Positions 24,129 through 32,815 of a stretch of DNA of 64,000 nt are shown here, one piece after another. Source of the DNA: Roseateles sp. XES5 (lineage in GTDB: Bacteria; Pseudomonadota; Alphaproteobacteria; Rhizobiales; Rhizobiaceae); assembly GCF_020535545.1 (NCBI RefSeq), contig NZ_CP084752.1, positions 2,569,501-2,633,500 on the forward strand, given 5' to 3'. Under the pieces are notes generated by a model. The model was not told where the DNA came from and searched no databases. It saw only the letters and a program-made list of their open reading frames with translations. Every line of letters starts with the position of its first letter. Position 1 is the stretch's first letter. A program made the translations under genes and the position numbers.

Positions 24129-24986
24129 TCAAGGGAAAAGCCCCTTCAACTCAGCGGCCGTTCTCTCGCGGCCCAACATGTCGAGAGCTTGCTGGCGTTC
24201 GGCGTCGCTGAGTGTCGGTAGAATTGACCTCGCTATGGCATCTCCGAGGAAATCGCCATTGCCGCCGCTCCTCATAGCCCAATAGGCCGCTTCGACTTTG
24301 TTGACTTCTACCCCTGCGCCGCTATCGAAGGCTGCAGCAACCTTGGCTTGAGCGTACGTGTTCTTTTGTATCGCCGCGACAAGAAACCAGCCAAAAGCGC
24401 GCTCGGGATTCTTTCCGACCCCCATCCCTTCGTGAAATGCATTGCCAACGCGCAGTTGTGCGGCGAGATCACCTGCATGGGCCTCAATAAGGATTTCTGG
24501 TGTGATGCGAGAATTGCGAACGCGCTCGAACAGTTTTTCTCTGTCTGCCGGCGGTCGATGTTCCAGCATCCGCTGTAGGTGCTGGCGTTGATCGTCCGAG
24601 AGTTTTTTCGATACGCTCTCGTATATGGCCCCCGCGAAGGTATCGTCTCCGGCAGATTGGCAGTAGTAGGACCAATAGGCCGCCTCCACTAGGTCAATAT
24701 CGACCACTATTCCTGTCTGGAAAGTAACCGCTACCATGAGGGCCGCGCCGGGGTGACCTTGCAGAGCGGCGGACAGCCAGAAATGGAAGGCTTTTTCCGC
24801 GTTTCGTTCGACCCCCAATCCTTCGTGATAGGCTGTTCCCAATATGGATTGCGCGCGAGCATCGCCGGACTCGGCGGCTGAAGCTAGTTCCGGTGTATAC
24901 CAGAAATATTTCTCGTCATCGGTTTCGGGTGGCGCCCAGCGGGTTTGCGGCGGCCTTCGGCGCTTGGTGAAGAAATTCCAGATCAT
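24129..24986 (-). CDS. Sel1-like repeat protein
   Basis: A 285-residue protein made of helical Sel1/TPR-like repeats. Two are clear: ILGTAYHEGLGVERNAEKAF (near 48) and VGNAFHEGMGVGKNPERAFG (near 177), each with the Y/F-x-x-G-x-G-V-x-x-(N/D) hallmark, followed by more diverged units (DSGAGVEVNKVEAAYW). It has no signal peptide, so it is probably cytosolic. Sel1 proteins usually mediate protein contacts. It closes the accessory islet. Confidence 0.85.
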   Translation of the reverse strand: MIWNFFTKRRRPPQTRWAPPETDDEKYFWYTPELASAAESGDARAQSILGTAYHEGLGVERNAEKAFHFWLSAALQGHPGAALMVAVTFQTGIVVDIDLVEAAYWSYYCQSAGDDTFAGAIYESVSKKLSDDQRQHLQRMLEHRPPADREKLFERVRNSRITPEILIEAHAGDLAAQLRVGNAFHEGMGVGKNPERAFGWFLVAAIQKNTYAQAKVAAAFDSGAGVEVNKVEAAYWAMRSGGNGDFLGDAIARSILPTLSDAERQQALDMLGRERTAAELKGLFP

Positions 24987-25331
24987 CCCTTATCGCTTCC
25001 CGATGGTTGAATTGCGTGGTCGCGCCGTTCCCGCCGGTTCTGAAAATGCAACGCCTGATCGCAAGAGTCGATAGGCTCCAAACCGGCATATCTCTTCTTG
25101 CCCTGTCGCGTTTTCTGTTTCGCTTCTTCCTATTCCCTGAGGTGCGACGGTCTCGATCCCTCAACACCGAAAGCCGGCGGCTTTGCTGTTTTGCCAAAGC
25201 CTAGCATCGTTGTGCATGCGTGCTCTGCCTTCTATGTTGAATATATAACATCAGTGTTGACACGTGTGTGTAATCTAACATAGCCTCCGTGCTGTGTCTG
25301 GCGGCACGTCGGATCTCGGGAGGAGAGAGAA
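24987..25331. other. Region upstream of the peptide-uptake operon
   Basis: A 345-base stretch without a gene. It contains a small hairpin (AAAGCC...GGCTTT near 25169-25183) and, closer to the operon, an AT-rich segment with an interrupted inverted repeat (25234-25251) and a TTGACA at 25256-25261 that may be a -35 element. Confidence 0.45.
25234..25251. promoter_or_regulatory. Possible operator before the peptide/amide operon
   Basis: An ATGTT-N8-AACAT inverted repeat lies about 80 bases before the binding-protein start, next to a possible TTGACA. It would suit the RpiR regulator encoded in the same cluster, but nothing ties the two directly. Confidence 0.3.
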
Positions 25332-26879
25332 ATGAATTTTTGGAACAGGTCCCCTGTGCGCGTCACGGGCTCGATGTTGCGGAACGTAACCATTCTGGCG
25401 GCCGGGCTGGCGGTCTTTGAGCCGGCCTTGGCGGCGGATGTCATTCGTGTCGTTTCGCCCTATCAGACGACGACACTCGATCCGATGCGCTCCGCGGCAG
25501 CGGGCAATATCGAAACTTATGGCCAGCTCTATTCGCGCCTGCTGCGGCGCAATTCCGAGACCGGCGCGCTGGAGCCGGGGCTGGCGGAGACGTGGGAAAT
25601 TTCCGAGGACGGCAAGACCTATACGTTCCATCTGCGCGATGCCCAGTTCTCTGACGGTTCGCCGATCACGGCTGCTGACGTGGCCTTCAGCCTCGATCGC
25701 ATCCGGAGCGACAAGAAGTCGGCCTATCCTGCGCCGCTGGGCGCTGTGGAGGGCGTGACCGCGTCGGACGCGAAAACCGTGGTTGTCACGCTCAAGTCGG
25801 CCTTCGCGCCGTTCCTCGGCAATGCCGAGATCTGGAACATGGGCATCGTTTCCAAGGCCGACGTGGAGAAGCGCGGCGAGGAGGGCGCCTTTTCCACCGT
25901 TCCGGTCACATCCGGTCCCTATGAGGTTAAGCAGTGGAAGCCGAACGAGAAACTCGTTCTCGAACCCAATCCGCACTACTGGCGCAAGGGCTATCCGAAA
26001 TCGGACGCGACGGTCGAGCTGATCGAGATCGCCTCACCCGAAACCCGTATCGCCATGTTGAAGGCCGGCGAGATCGACGTTGTGCGCGCGGTGCCGTGGG
26101 CGCAGATCGACGAGTTGAAGACGGCCGAGGCCATCGACATGCGGCTCGAGCCCTCGACCACCATCTACATGACCTTGCTCAACCACAAACGCGAACCCTT
26201 CTCCAATCTGAAGGCGCGGCAGGCGGCGGGCATGGCGATCGACAACAAGGCCATGGCCGCAGCCATCACGCGTGGCTATGCCGAACCGGCGAACACCACA
26301 TTGCCGGGCAGCGTCGATTTCCATGACAAGGATTATCCGGGCATTCCGCACGATCCTGCCAAGGCGAAGGAACTGCTGGCCGAATCCGGCATGGCGGGGC
26401 ACGAGGTGAAGATTCTCGCAACCGCCGATGCGCCGTCGCAACAGACGGCGCTGCTGATCCAGGCCCAGTGGCAGGCGATCGGCCTGAAGCCGGTGATCGT
26501 CAATGTCGACGGTGGCGCCTGGTGGGATGCTACCGGCAAGGGCGATTACGATGCCGCCGCCAACTGGTGGTACAACGAGACCCCCGACCCTGACCTTGCC
26601 GTGCGCTGGGCCGTATGCGGCTCCTGCGGCTCGAATTCCTACAACACCTTCTATGCGAACCCCAAGGTGGACGAGCTCGTGGAGCAGGGCACCAAGGAGG
26701 TCGACGAGGCAAAGCGCGCGGACATCTACAAGGAGATCCAGAAGATCACCACCGAAGAGGTCGCGCAGATCCCGCTCTATTATGCGCCGAACGCAGTTGC
26801 CTATTCCAAGCGTCTGCAGGGCCTCAAGCTGACGCCCTCGCTGCAATGGACGCTGGAAGAAACCTCCATCGGCCAGTGA
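25332..26879 (+). CDS. ABC transporter periplasmic binding protein, peptide/nickel family 5
   Basis: A 515-residue secreted solute-binding protein. The signal peptide ends near 38 (EPALAAD). The mature part has the family 5 features: YQTTTLDPMRSAAAGNIETYGQLYSRLL, a W-x-x-x-DGKTYTFHLRDAQFSDGSPITAADVAFSLDR motif and a C-terminal VAQIPLYYAPNAVAY segment. The usual ligands of this family are di- and oligopeptides or other amides; the exact ligand is not predictable. The ribosome site GGGAGGAGAGAGAA is excellent. It leads the operon of permeases, ATPase, amidase, RpiR and NylB-type hydrolase. Confidence 0.93.
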   Translation: MNFWNRSPVRVTGSMLRNVTILAAGLAVFEPALAADVIRVVSPYQTTTLDPMRSAAAGNIETYGQLYSRLLRRNSETGALEPGLAETWEISEDGKTYTFHLRDAQFSDGSPITAADVAFSLDRIRSDKKSAYPAPLGAVEGVTASDAKTVVVTLKSAFAPFLGNAEIWNMGIVSKADVEKRGEEGAFSTVPVTSGPYEVKQWKPNEKLVLEPNPHYWRKGYPKSDATVELIEIASPETRIAMLKAGEIDVVRAVPWAQIDELKTAEAIDMRLEPSTTIYMTLLNHKREPFSNLKARQAAGMAIDNKAMAAAITRGYAEPANTTLPGSVDFHDKDYPGIPHDPAKAKELLAESGMAGHEVKILATADAPSQQTALLIQAQWQAIGLKPVIVNVDGGAWWDATGKGDYDAAANWWYNETPDPDLAVRWAVCGSCGSNSYNTFYANPKVDELVEQGTKEVDEAKRADIYKEIQKITTEEVAQIPLYYAPNAVAYSKRLQGLKLTPSLQWTLEETSIGQ

Positions 26880-26940
26880 GCCGCCTCAAGCGCGCCCTGC
26901 CACAGGGGCGCGCCCTTGACGCTCGAAGCGGAGAACCGGA

Positions 26941-27879
26941 TTGCCCCTTCTGCAACTCATTGCGCGGCGCCTGCTGCAATTGATCGGCGTGCTCGCCGGT
27001 ATCAGCCTCGTGACGTTCCTTCTGGTGCACATGGCCCCGGGCGATCCCGCGCGCCTGCTTGCCGGCGAGAGGGCGAGCGCTGAAACCATCGCGGCGATCC
27101 GCTCGCAATACGGGCTCGACCTGCCGCTATGGCGGCAGTTCATCACCTATCTTGCCAATCTTCTTTCGGGCGATATCGGCCTGTCGCTGCGTTTCCAACG
27201 GCCGGTCATCCAGCTCATCGAACAGTTCATGTGGCCGACGCTGTTCCTGACCGGCTATGTGCTGTGCCTCGCCGTCCCGCCGACGGTCGCGCTCGCCATT
27301 CTCGGCGCCCGCCGCCCGGGCGGCATCGCCGACCAGATCATCCGCCTCGTCGGCATTGCCGGCCTCACCATCCCGGTGTTCTGGCTGGGCATCATGATGT
27401 CGCGCTTCTTCGGCGTCAGCCTCGGCTGGTTCCCCGTATCGGGCTATGGCACCGGCTTCGCCGGCCATCTCCATCATCTTTTCCTGCCCGCCGTCTCGAC
27501 GGCCATCTGGCTGGTGCCGGTTCTCACGCAGAGCCTGCGTGCCGCCCTCATCGAAAAGACGACGGCCGATTTCGTCACGGCCGCACGGGCGCAGGGCGCA
27601 ACGGAACGGCAGATCTTCTGGCAGACCATGCTGCCGAATGCCGTGCTACCGACGCTCAACCTGCTCGGGGTGATGGTGGCCTTCATGATCGGCGGCGCCG
27701 TCATCGTCGAGACCGTCTATGCGGTGCCGGGCCTCGGTACGCTGATGGTCAACGCGTTGCTCGGCCGCGACTATTACGTCGTGCAGGGACTGACGCTGGT
27801 CTTCGCGGTCTCGACAGTCCTGATCACGCTGGCGGTCGATCTGCTCACCGCCTTCATCGATCCGCGCGTCCGGCTCTGA
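26941..27879 (+). CDS. Peptide ABC transporter permease (DppB family)
   Basis: A 312-residue inner-membrane permease with six predicted helices. The N-terminal helix and PGDPARLL are typical of DppB, and the EAA loop contacting the ATPase is seen as FVTAARAQGATERQIFWQTMLPNA (about 207-230). Translation starts at TTG 26941. It follows the binding protein by 61 bases and pairs with the DppC-like permease that begins 11 bases later. Confidence 0.92.
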   Translation: MPLLQLIARRLLQLIGVLAGISLVTFLLVHMAPGDPARLLAGERASAETIAAIRSQYGLDLPLWRQFITYLANLLSGDIGLSLRFQRPVIQLIEQFMWPTLFLTGYVLCLAVPPTVALAILGARRPGGIADQIIRLVGIAGLTIPVFWLGIMMSRFFGVSLGWFPVSGYGTGFAGHLHHLFLPAVSTAIWLVPVLTQSLRAALIEKTTADFVTAARAQGATERQIFWQTMLPNAVLPTLNLLGVMVAFMIGGAVIVETVYAVPGLGTLMVNALLGRDYYVVQGLTLVFAVSTVLITLAVDLLTAFIDPRVRL

Positions 27880-27890
27880 GGAGATCGCAC

Positions 27891-28742
27891 ATGGCCGACA
27901 GTCCTGCCTTGGCGCAAAGCACGCCATCCTTTCGCAAGATCACGCCCACCATGCTGGTCGCGCTCGCCATCCTCGGCGGATGGCTGGTGCTGGCGCTCGC
28001 CGCGCCCGTGGTCGCGCCGTACGATCCCGATGCCATCGACATCATGAACATGCTGTCGCCGCCAAGTGCCATCCACTGGTTCGGCACCGACCAGGTCGGC
28101 CGCGACGTCTTCTCGCGCGTCCTTTTCGCAAGCCGCGTCGACCTCCTGCTGTGCGTGGCAGGGGTGCTTCCGCCCCTTCTGATCGGCACCACCATCGGGC
28201 TGCTCAGCGGCTATTTCGGCGGTGTCGTCGACAATGTGTTCATGCGCATCTACGACCTGACCGTCGCCTTCCCGTTCTTCGTGCTGGTGCTGGCCATCGT
28301 CGGCGTGCTCGGACCGGGGCTTCTCAACTTCATTCTGGCGCTGACGCTCGTCGGCTGGGTCAGCTATGCGCGGCTGGTGCGGGCGCAGGTTCTGACCATC
28401 CGGGAAAGCGAATATATCCAGGCGGCCAAATGCCTCGGCTATCCGCCCGTCGCCATCCTCGGTCACCACGTGCTGCCAAACGCCATCGGCCCGGTCATCG
28501 CCTATGCGGTCAGCGATGCGGTTCTCGTCATGCTGGCGGGCGCAAGCTTCGGCTTCCTCGGCATGGGCGCGCAGCCGCCGCTGGCCGAATGGGGCGTCAT
28601 GATCGCCGACGGTCAGGCCTTCGTGCAGCAGGCCTGGTGGATCTGCCTGTTCCCCGGTCTTGCCGCGATTTCCCTCGGCCTCGGTTTTGCCTTGCTGGGT
28701 GATGGTTTGGGACAGATACAGCGTCGGGGAGTGACGGCATGA
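27891..28742 (+). CDS. Peptide ABC transporter permease (DppC family)
   Basis: A 283-residue membrane partner of the DppB-type protein. The pattern HWFGTDQVGRDVFSRVLFASRVDL after the first helix is diagnostic for DppC. The EAA loop is YIQAAKCLGYPPVAILGHHVLPN. ATG 27891 follows GAGGAGATCGCAC. The stop overlaps the ATPase start (ATGA at 28739), so the genes are translationally coupled. Confidence 0.92.
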   Translation: MADSPALAQSTPSFRKITPTMLVALAILGGWLVLALAAPVVAPYDPDAIDIMNMLSPPSAIHWFGTDQVGRDVFSRVLFASRVDLLLCVAGVLPPLLIGTTIGLLSGYFGGVVDNVFMRIYDLTVAFPFFVLVLAIVGVLGPGLLNFILALTLVGWVSYARLVRAQVLTIRESEYIQAAKCLGYPPVAILGHHVLPNAIGPVIAYAVSDAVLVMLAGASFGFLGMGAQPPLAEWGVMIADGQAFVQQAWWICLFPGLAAISLGLGFALLGDGLGQIQRRGVTA

Positions 28743-30402
28743 GTGAGGTGAAAGCCGGCAAGCCGCCGCTTCTCGAGGTCAGGGACCTTTCCGTCCGCTT
28801 TGGTGCCTTCGCGGCGGTGAAGAACGTTTCCTTCACGCTCCAGCCGGGAGAAATCCTCGGCATCGTCGGCGAAAGCGGCTCGGGCAAGTCTGTGACCTGC
28901 CGCGCGGTGATGCGGCTGCTGACGGCGGCGGCCAGCGCCGAGGGTACGGTGACGCTCGACGGCCGGGACCTGCTGGCGCTCGGCGAGGACGAGCTGTGCG
29001 CCATTCGCGGCCGGGACATCGGCATGATCTTCCAGAACCCGGCATCGCATCTCGATCCGCTGCGCCGCATCGGCCAGCAGGTCGCGGCTCCGATGATCCG
29101 GCACCTCGGCCTCGGCAAGCGCGAGGGCTGGGAGCGCGCGGTCAGGCTGCTGGACGATGTCGGCATTCGCGAACCGGAAAAACGCGCGCGATCCTATCCG
29201 CATGAAATGTCGGGCGGCATGAAGCAGCGGGCGATGATCGCCGCCGCCCTCGGCTGCAGCCGAAGCTGCTGATCGCCGACGAGCCGACGACCGCACTCGA
29301 TGTCACCGTGCAGGCCCGCATCCTGCAATTGCTCAAGGAACTCAACCGCAAGACCGGGCTGGCGATGATCCTCATCTCGCACGATCTCGGCGTGGTCGCG
29401 GATATCTGCTCGCGCGTGGTGGTGATGCGGGGCGGGGAAGTGGTGGAGCAGGGGCCGATCGACGAGGTCATCAACCGGCCGCGTCACCCCTATACGAAGC
29501 TGCTGATCGACTCCCAGCCGGGCCGCAAGACCTATGGTACGGATGGCGGTCGGGACGAGGGCGCGCCGCTCCTCAGCGTCGAGAAGCTCTCGGTGACGTT
29601 CGCTGCCGGCCAGGGACTGCTCGGCGGTCTTGGGGGCAACACGTCCTTCCGCGCGCTCGACGGCGTCGATCTGGCGATTAACGCCGGTGAGACGGTGGGC
29701 ATCGTCGGCGAAAGCGGCTCCGGCAAGAGCACGCTTGCCCGCTCGATCATTCGCCTGAACACGCCGAGCGGTGGGGCGATCCGGCTCGACGGGCAGGATG
29801 TCGGCGCGCTCGCCGGCGATGCGCTGACGGCCTTCCGTCGCCGCGTGCAGATGGTGTTCCAGGACCCCTACGGTTCCCTCAATCCACGCCTGACGATCGC
29901 GGAGACCATCGCCGAGCCGATCTGGCGGCATGGCCTAGCGGACCGGAAGACCGCGCAGAAGGAGGCCGATGCCTTGCTGGAGATGGTCGAGCTGCCGATC
30001 AGCCTGCGCGACCGCAAACCGCGCCAGCTTTCCGGCGGGCAATGCCAGCGTGTCGGCCTGGCGCGGGCGCTGGCGCTGAAGCCGCAGGTGCTCATCGCGG
30101 ATGAAATCACCTCGGCGCTCGATGTCACCACCCAGGCGCAGATTCTGGAATTGCTGGTGCGGCTTCAGCGCGAGCGGGCGCTGACGCTGCTCTACATCTC
30201 GCACGACCTTTCCGTGGTCAGCAGCCTCTGCCAGCGCGTCTATGTCTTCAAGGCCGGGCGCGTCGTTGAAGAGGGCGTGGCGAAACAGGTTCTGACCACG
30301 CCGCAGGATCCCTATACGCAGGCGCTGGTCGGCTCGCTCGCCCGGTTGCCGACGGAGCGGACAGTTTCCCTTTCACAACCGGTATCGACCCATGCGACTT
30401 GA
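28739..30402 (+). pseudogene. Fused double ATP-binding protein (DppD-DppF type) broken by a frameshift
   Basis: Should be a single 554-codon protein carrying two ABC ATPases. Half 1 has Walker A (GESGSGKS near 41) and the signature SGGMKQR, but the frame shifts at about 29258, just before Walker B; translation then ends at TGA 29270. Reading one frame over restores KLLIADEPTTALDVTVQARI and continues to the second full ATPase (GESGSGKST, SGGQCQR, LIADEITSALDV). One base is missing near GGCTGCAG. If real, the transporter has no working ATPase unless the downstream half re-initiates at ATG 29308. A sequencing error is the main alternative. Confidence 0.85.
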
Positions 30403-31843
30403 CGAATACGCCGCCCATGACGGAACCAGCCTCGCGCGTCTTCTGGCGAAGGGGGACATCACACCGCGGGCGCTCGGCCGTTGCCTCGAAGAGGCTGTCG
30501 CGGCTGTGAACCCCGCGTTGAATGCCGTCGTCGAACTTTATCCGGACGCGCTGGAGGGCCTGCCGGAGACCGCGACCGCCACGCCCTTCGGTGGCATTCC
30601 CACGCTGACCAAGGATTTTCCCATCGAGGCGGGGCGGCCCGCCGAGTTCGGCAGCCGTCTGGCGCAGGGTTTTCGCGCCGGTCACGACGCCGTTTACTGG
30701 ACGCGCCTGCGGGCCGGCGGTCTGGTCAATGCCGGACGCACGACCAGTTCGGAATTCGGCGTGCCCGCCGCGACGGAATCGCCGCTCTATGGCGCCACAC
30801 GCAATCCATGGAACCCGGAGCGCGGCGTTGCCGGCTCCAGTGGCGGGGCGGCGGCGGCGGTTGCGGCGGGCATCGTGCCATTCGCGCAAGGCAGCGACGG
30901 CGGCGGATCGATCCGCAACCCGGCCGCATTCTGCGGCCTGATCGGCCTCAAACCTTCCCGCGGGCGGGTTACCGGCGCGCCGAATGCGAATGCCCCGCTT
31001 CTCGGACTGGCGACGGCCTTCATGCTGACCCGCTCGGTCCGCGATACGGCCGCGCTGCTCGACCTGTGCCACGGTCCCGATGCCGGCGACGGCTATGAAA
31101 TTTCGGCACCGGCAGGCACCTATCTCGATGCGATGCAGCGCACGCCACGGAGTTTGCGGATCGCGCTCTGCACCACGTCCTGGTCCGGCGTCCCGCTGGA
31201 TCCGGAAGTCGCGGCCGCGACAAGGGCTGCTGCGGAGCGGTTCGCTTCCCTCGGTCATCATGTCGAGGAAGCGTCGCCGGACTTCGATTACCCCGCCTTC
31301 CTTCATGCGCAGAAGGTCATCTGGGCGGCCGATGCCGCCGCGCACATGCCGGCCATGGCGCGACACAGGGACCGCTCGCTGGACGATACCCTCGGCGCGA
31401 GCGTCTATGCCGTCTATCGCTGGGGGCTCGGCATCAGCGGCGCACAGCTCATCGATGCGCTTGCCGTCTATGACCGGGTGACCCGGCAGGTCGGGCGCTT
31501 CCTTGCCGGATACGATCTCCTGCTGACGCCCACCAGCGCCATGCTGCCGGAGCCGATCGGCACCTTCGATCCCAATCGGGCCGGCATCGACGTGCACGGG
31601 GTGTTCGACGATCTCGCGCCGAAGGAGACGTTCACAGCCCTCTTCAATGCGACAGGACACCCGGCGATATCCCTGCCGCTCGGCCGCAGTCGGGACGGCC
31701 TGCCCATTGGCATCCAGCTCGTGGCCCGCTTCGGGCGGGAAGACCTGCTGCTTGCGGCCGCGCGGCAAATCGAGGAAGAGGTAGAGAGCGCTCCCGGCAT
31801 CTGGGGACAGGGGCGTCCGGCCATCCACGCCGGCAATTTCTAG
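30392..31843 (+). CDS. Amidase signature-family enzyme
   Basis: A 483-residue hydrolase of the amidase signature superfamily, which cuts carboxamides with a Ser-cisSer-Lys triad. Lys 74 (GIPTLTKDFP), the Gly-Ser-rich GVAGSSGGAAAAVAAG stretch (Ser 149/150) and the nucleophile in GSDGGGSIRNPAAFCGLIGLKPS (Ser 173) are all present. The start lies within the last bases of the ATPase gene, so they are coupled. Company with a peptide importer and a NylB-type hydrolase suggests amide or omega-amino-acid oligomer use. There is no signal peptide, so it is cytosolic. Confidence 0.9.
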   Translation: MRLDEYAAHDGTSLARLLAKGDITPRALGRCLEEAVAAVNPALNAVVELYPDALEGLPETATATPFGGIPTLTKDFPIEAGRPAEFGSRLAQGFRAGHDAVYWTRLRAGGLVNAGRTTSSEFGVPAATESPLYGATRNPWNPERGVAGSSGGAAAAVAAGIVPFAQGSDGGGSIRNPAAFCGLIGLKPSRGRVTGAPNANAPLLGLATAFMLTRSVRDTAALLDLCHGPDAGDGYEISAPAGTYLDAMQRTPRSLRIALCTTSWSGVPLDPEVAAATRAAAERFASLGHHVEEASPDFDYPAFLHAQKVIWAADAAAHMPAMARHRDRSLDDTLGASVYAVYRWGLGISGAQLIDALAVYDRVTRQVGRFLAGYDLLLTPTSAMLPEPIGTFDPNRAGIDVHGVFDDLAPKETFTALFNATGHPAISLPLGRSRDGLPIGIQLVARFGREDLLLAAARQIEEEVESAPGIWGQGRPAIHAGNF

Positions 31844-31855
31844 GAGTCTGTCACG

Positions 31856-32785
31856 GTGGCGAAAGCACGAAGCGGCAAGGATGCCAAGGGATCGAACGGC
31901 AGCGAGGAGAAGATCGACATCGAGGCGATCCTGCGCGATCGCATGCCGGGGTTCTCGCCCTCCGAGCAGAGCCTTGCGGCCTATATCCTCGACAATATCC
32001 AGATCCTGCCCTTCGAGACCGGCAGCAGCATCGCGCAGGCCGTCGGCGTCAGCGAAATGACCGTCACGCGCTTCGTGCGCGGCCTCGGCTTCGAGAACCT
32101 GCGCGACCTGAAGAAACGCTTGCGCGTGGCGGTGACGGAGAAGGACAGCGAGATCGACGACTACATGGCCCGCTTCCAGATGCGCGAGGGCCGGCAGCAG
32201 ATGCTGCAGGAAAGCCTGCGGCTGGAGCTCGATGCCATCGTGAAGGCCTATGCCCTGACGACATCCGAAGTGTGGGACGAGGCGGCCAGCCTGCTGGTGA
32301 AGGCCCGCACCATCTATGTCGTCGGCTTCCAGGCCTCGAAAGGCCTGGCGCTGGATTTTGCCAGCCGCCTGCTCTGGGCGCGCTCCAACGTCATCTTCAT
32401 CGACAATGCCTCTGGCACGTTCGGCGAAATCCTCAACGCCGATCCCAGGCAGAGTGCCGTCGTTCTGGTGGATACGGCGTCCTATGCGACGCGCGGCATC
32501 AAGCTGGTGGAAAAGCTGAAGGCCATGGACATGCCGCTGGTCATCGTCACCGACAAGTTCAGCCATTGGGCCTTCGCCTATACGCGCTTCGTCTTCGAAG
32601 CGCACACCCATGTGAAAACCTTCTGGGATTCGACGGCGAGCCTCAGTGTCGTGCTCAACCTGCTGATCGATGCCGTGGCCACCAAGCTTGGGCCCAAGGC
32701 CAAGCGCAACTTCTCCATGATGAGCGACATGGGCAGCCTTTTCGGAGAATTCGTCGGCGGCAGCTACCTGCGCCGCAGCGATTGA
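31856..32785 (+). CDS. RpiR/MurR-family transcriptional regulator
   Basis: A 309-residue regulator: N-terminal HTH_6 domain (about 20-95; FSPSEQSLAAYILDNIQ, SIAQAVGVSEMTVTRFVRGLGFE) and a C-terminal SIS sugar-phosphate-binding domain (about 140-260; YVVGFQASKGLALDFASRL). Most RpiR proteins sense sugar phosphates; here the operon context suggests control of the peptide/amide genes. GTG 31856 is used, 10 bases after the amidase stop. Confidence 0.88.
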   Translation: MAKARSGKDAKGSNGSEEKIDIEAILRDRMPGFSPSEQSLAAYILDNIQILPFETGSSIAQAVGVSEMTVTRFVRGLGFENLRDLKKRLRVAVTEKDSEIDDYMARFQMREGRQQMLQESLRLELDAIVKAYALTTSEVWDEAASLLVKARTIYVVGFQASKGLALDFASRLLWARSNVIFIDNASGTFGEILNADPRQSAVVLVDTASYATRGIKLVEKLKAMDMPLVIVTDKFSHWAFAYTRFVFEAHTHVKTFWDSTASLSVVLNLLIDAVATKLGPKAKRNFSMMSDMGSLFGEFVGGSYLRRSD

Positions 32786-32815
32786 TCCCCGTCCAAACCG
32801 TGAAACGAGACCTGC

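Noticed and set aside
25000..25331. Direct repeat of the tRNA-Met 3' end as the far border of the islet
   Set aside because: I looked for TTCGAATCCC or its near forms and found none that convinced me.
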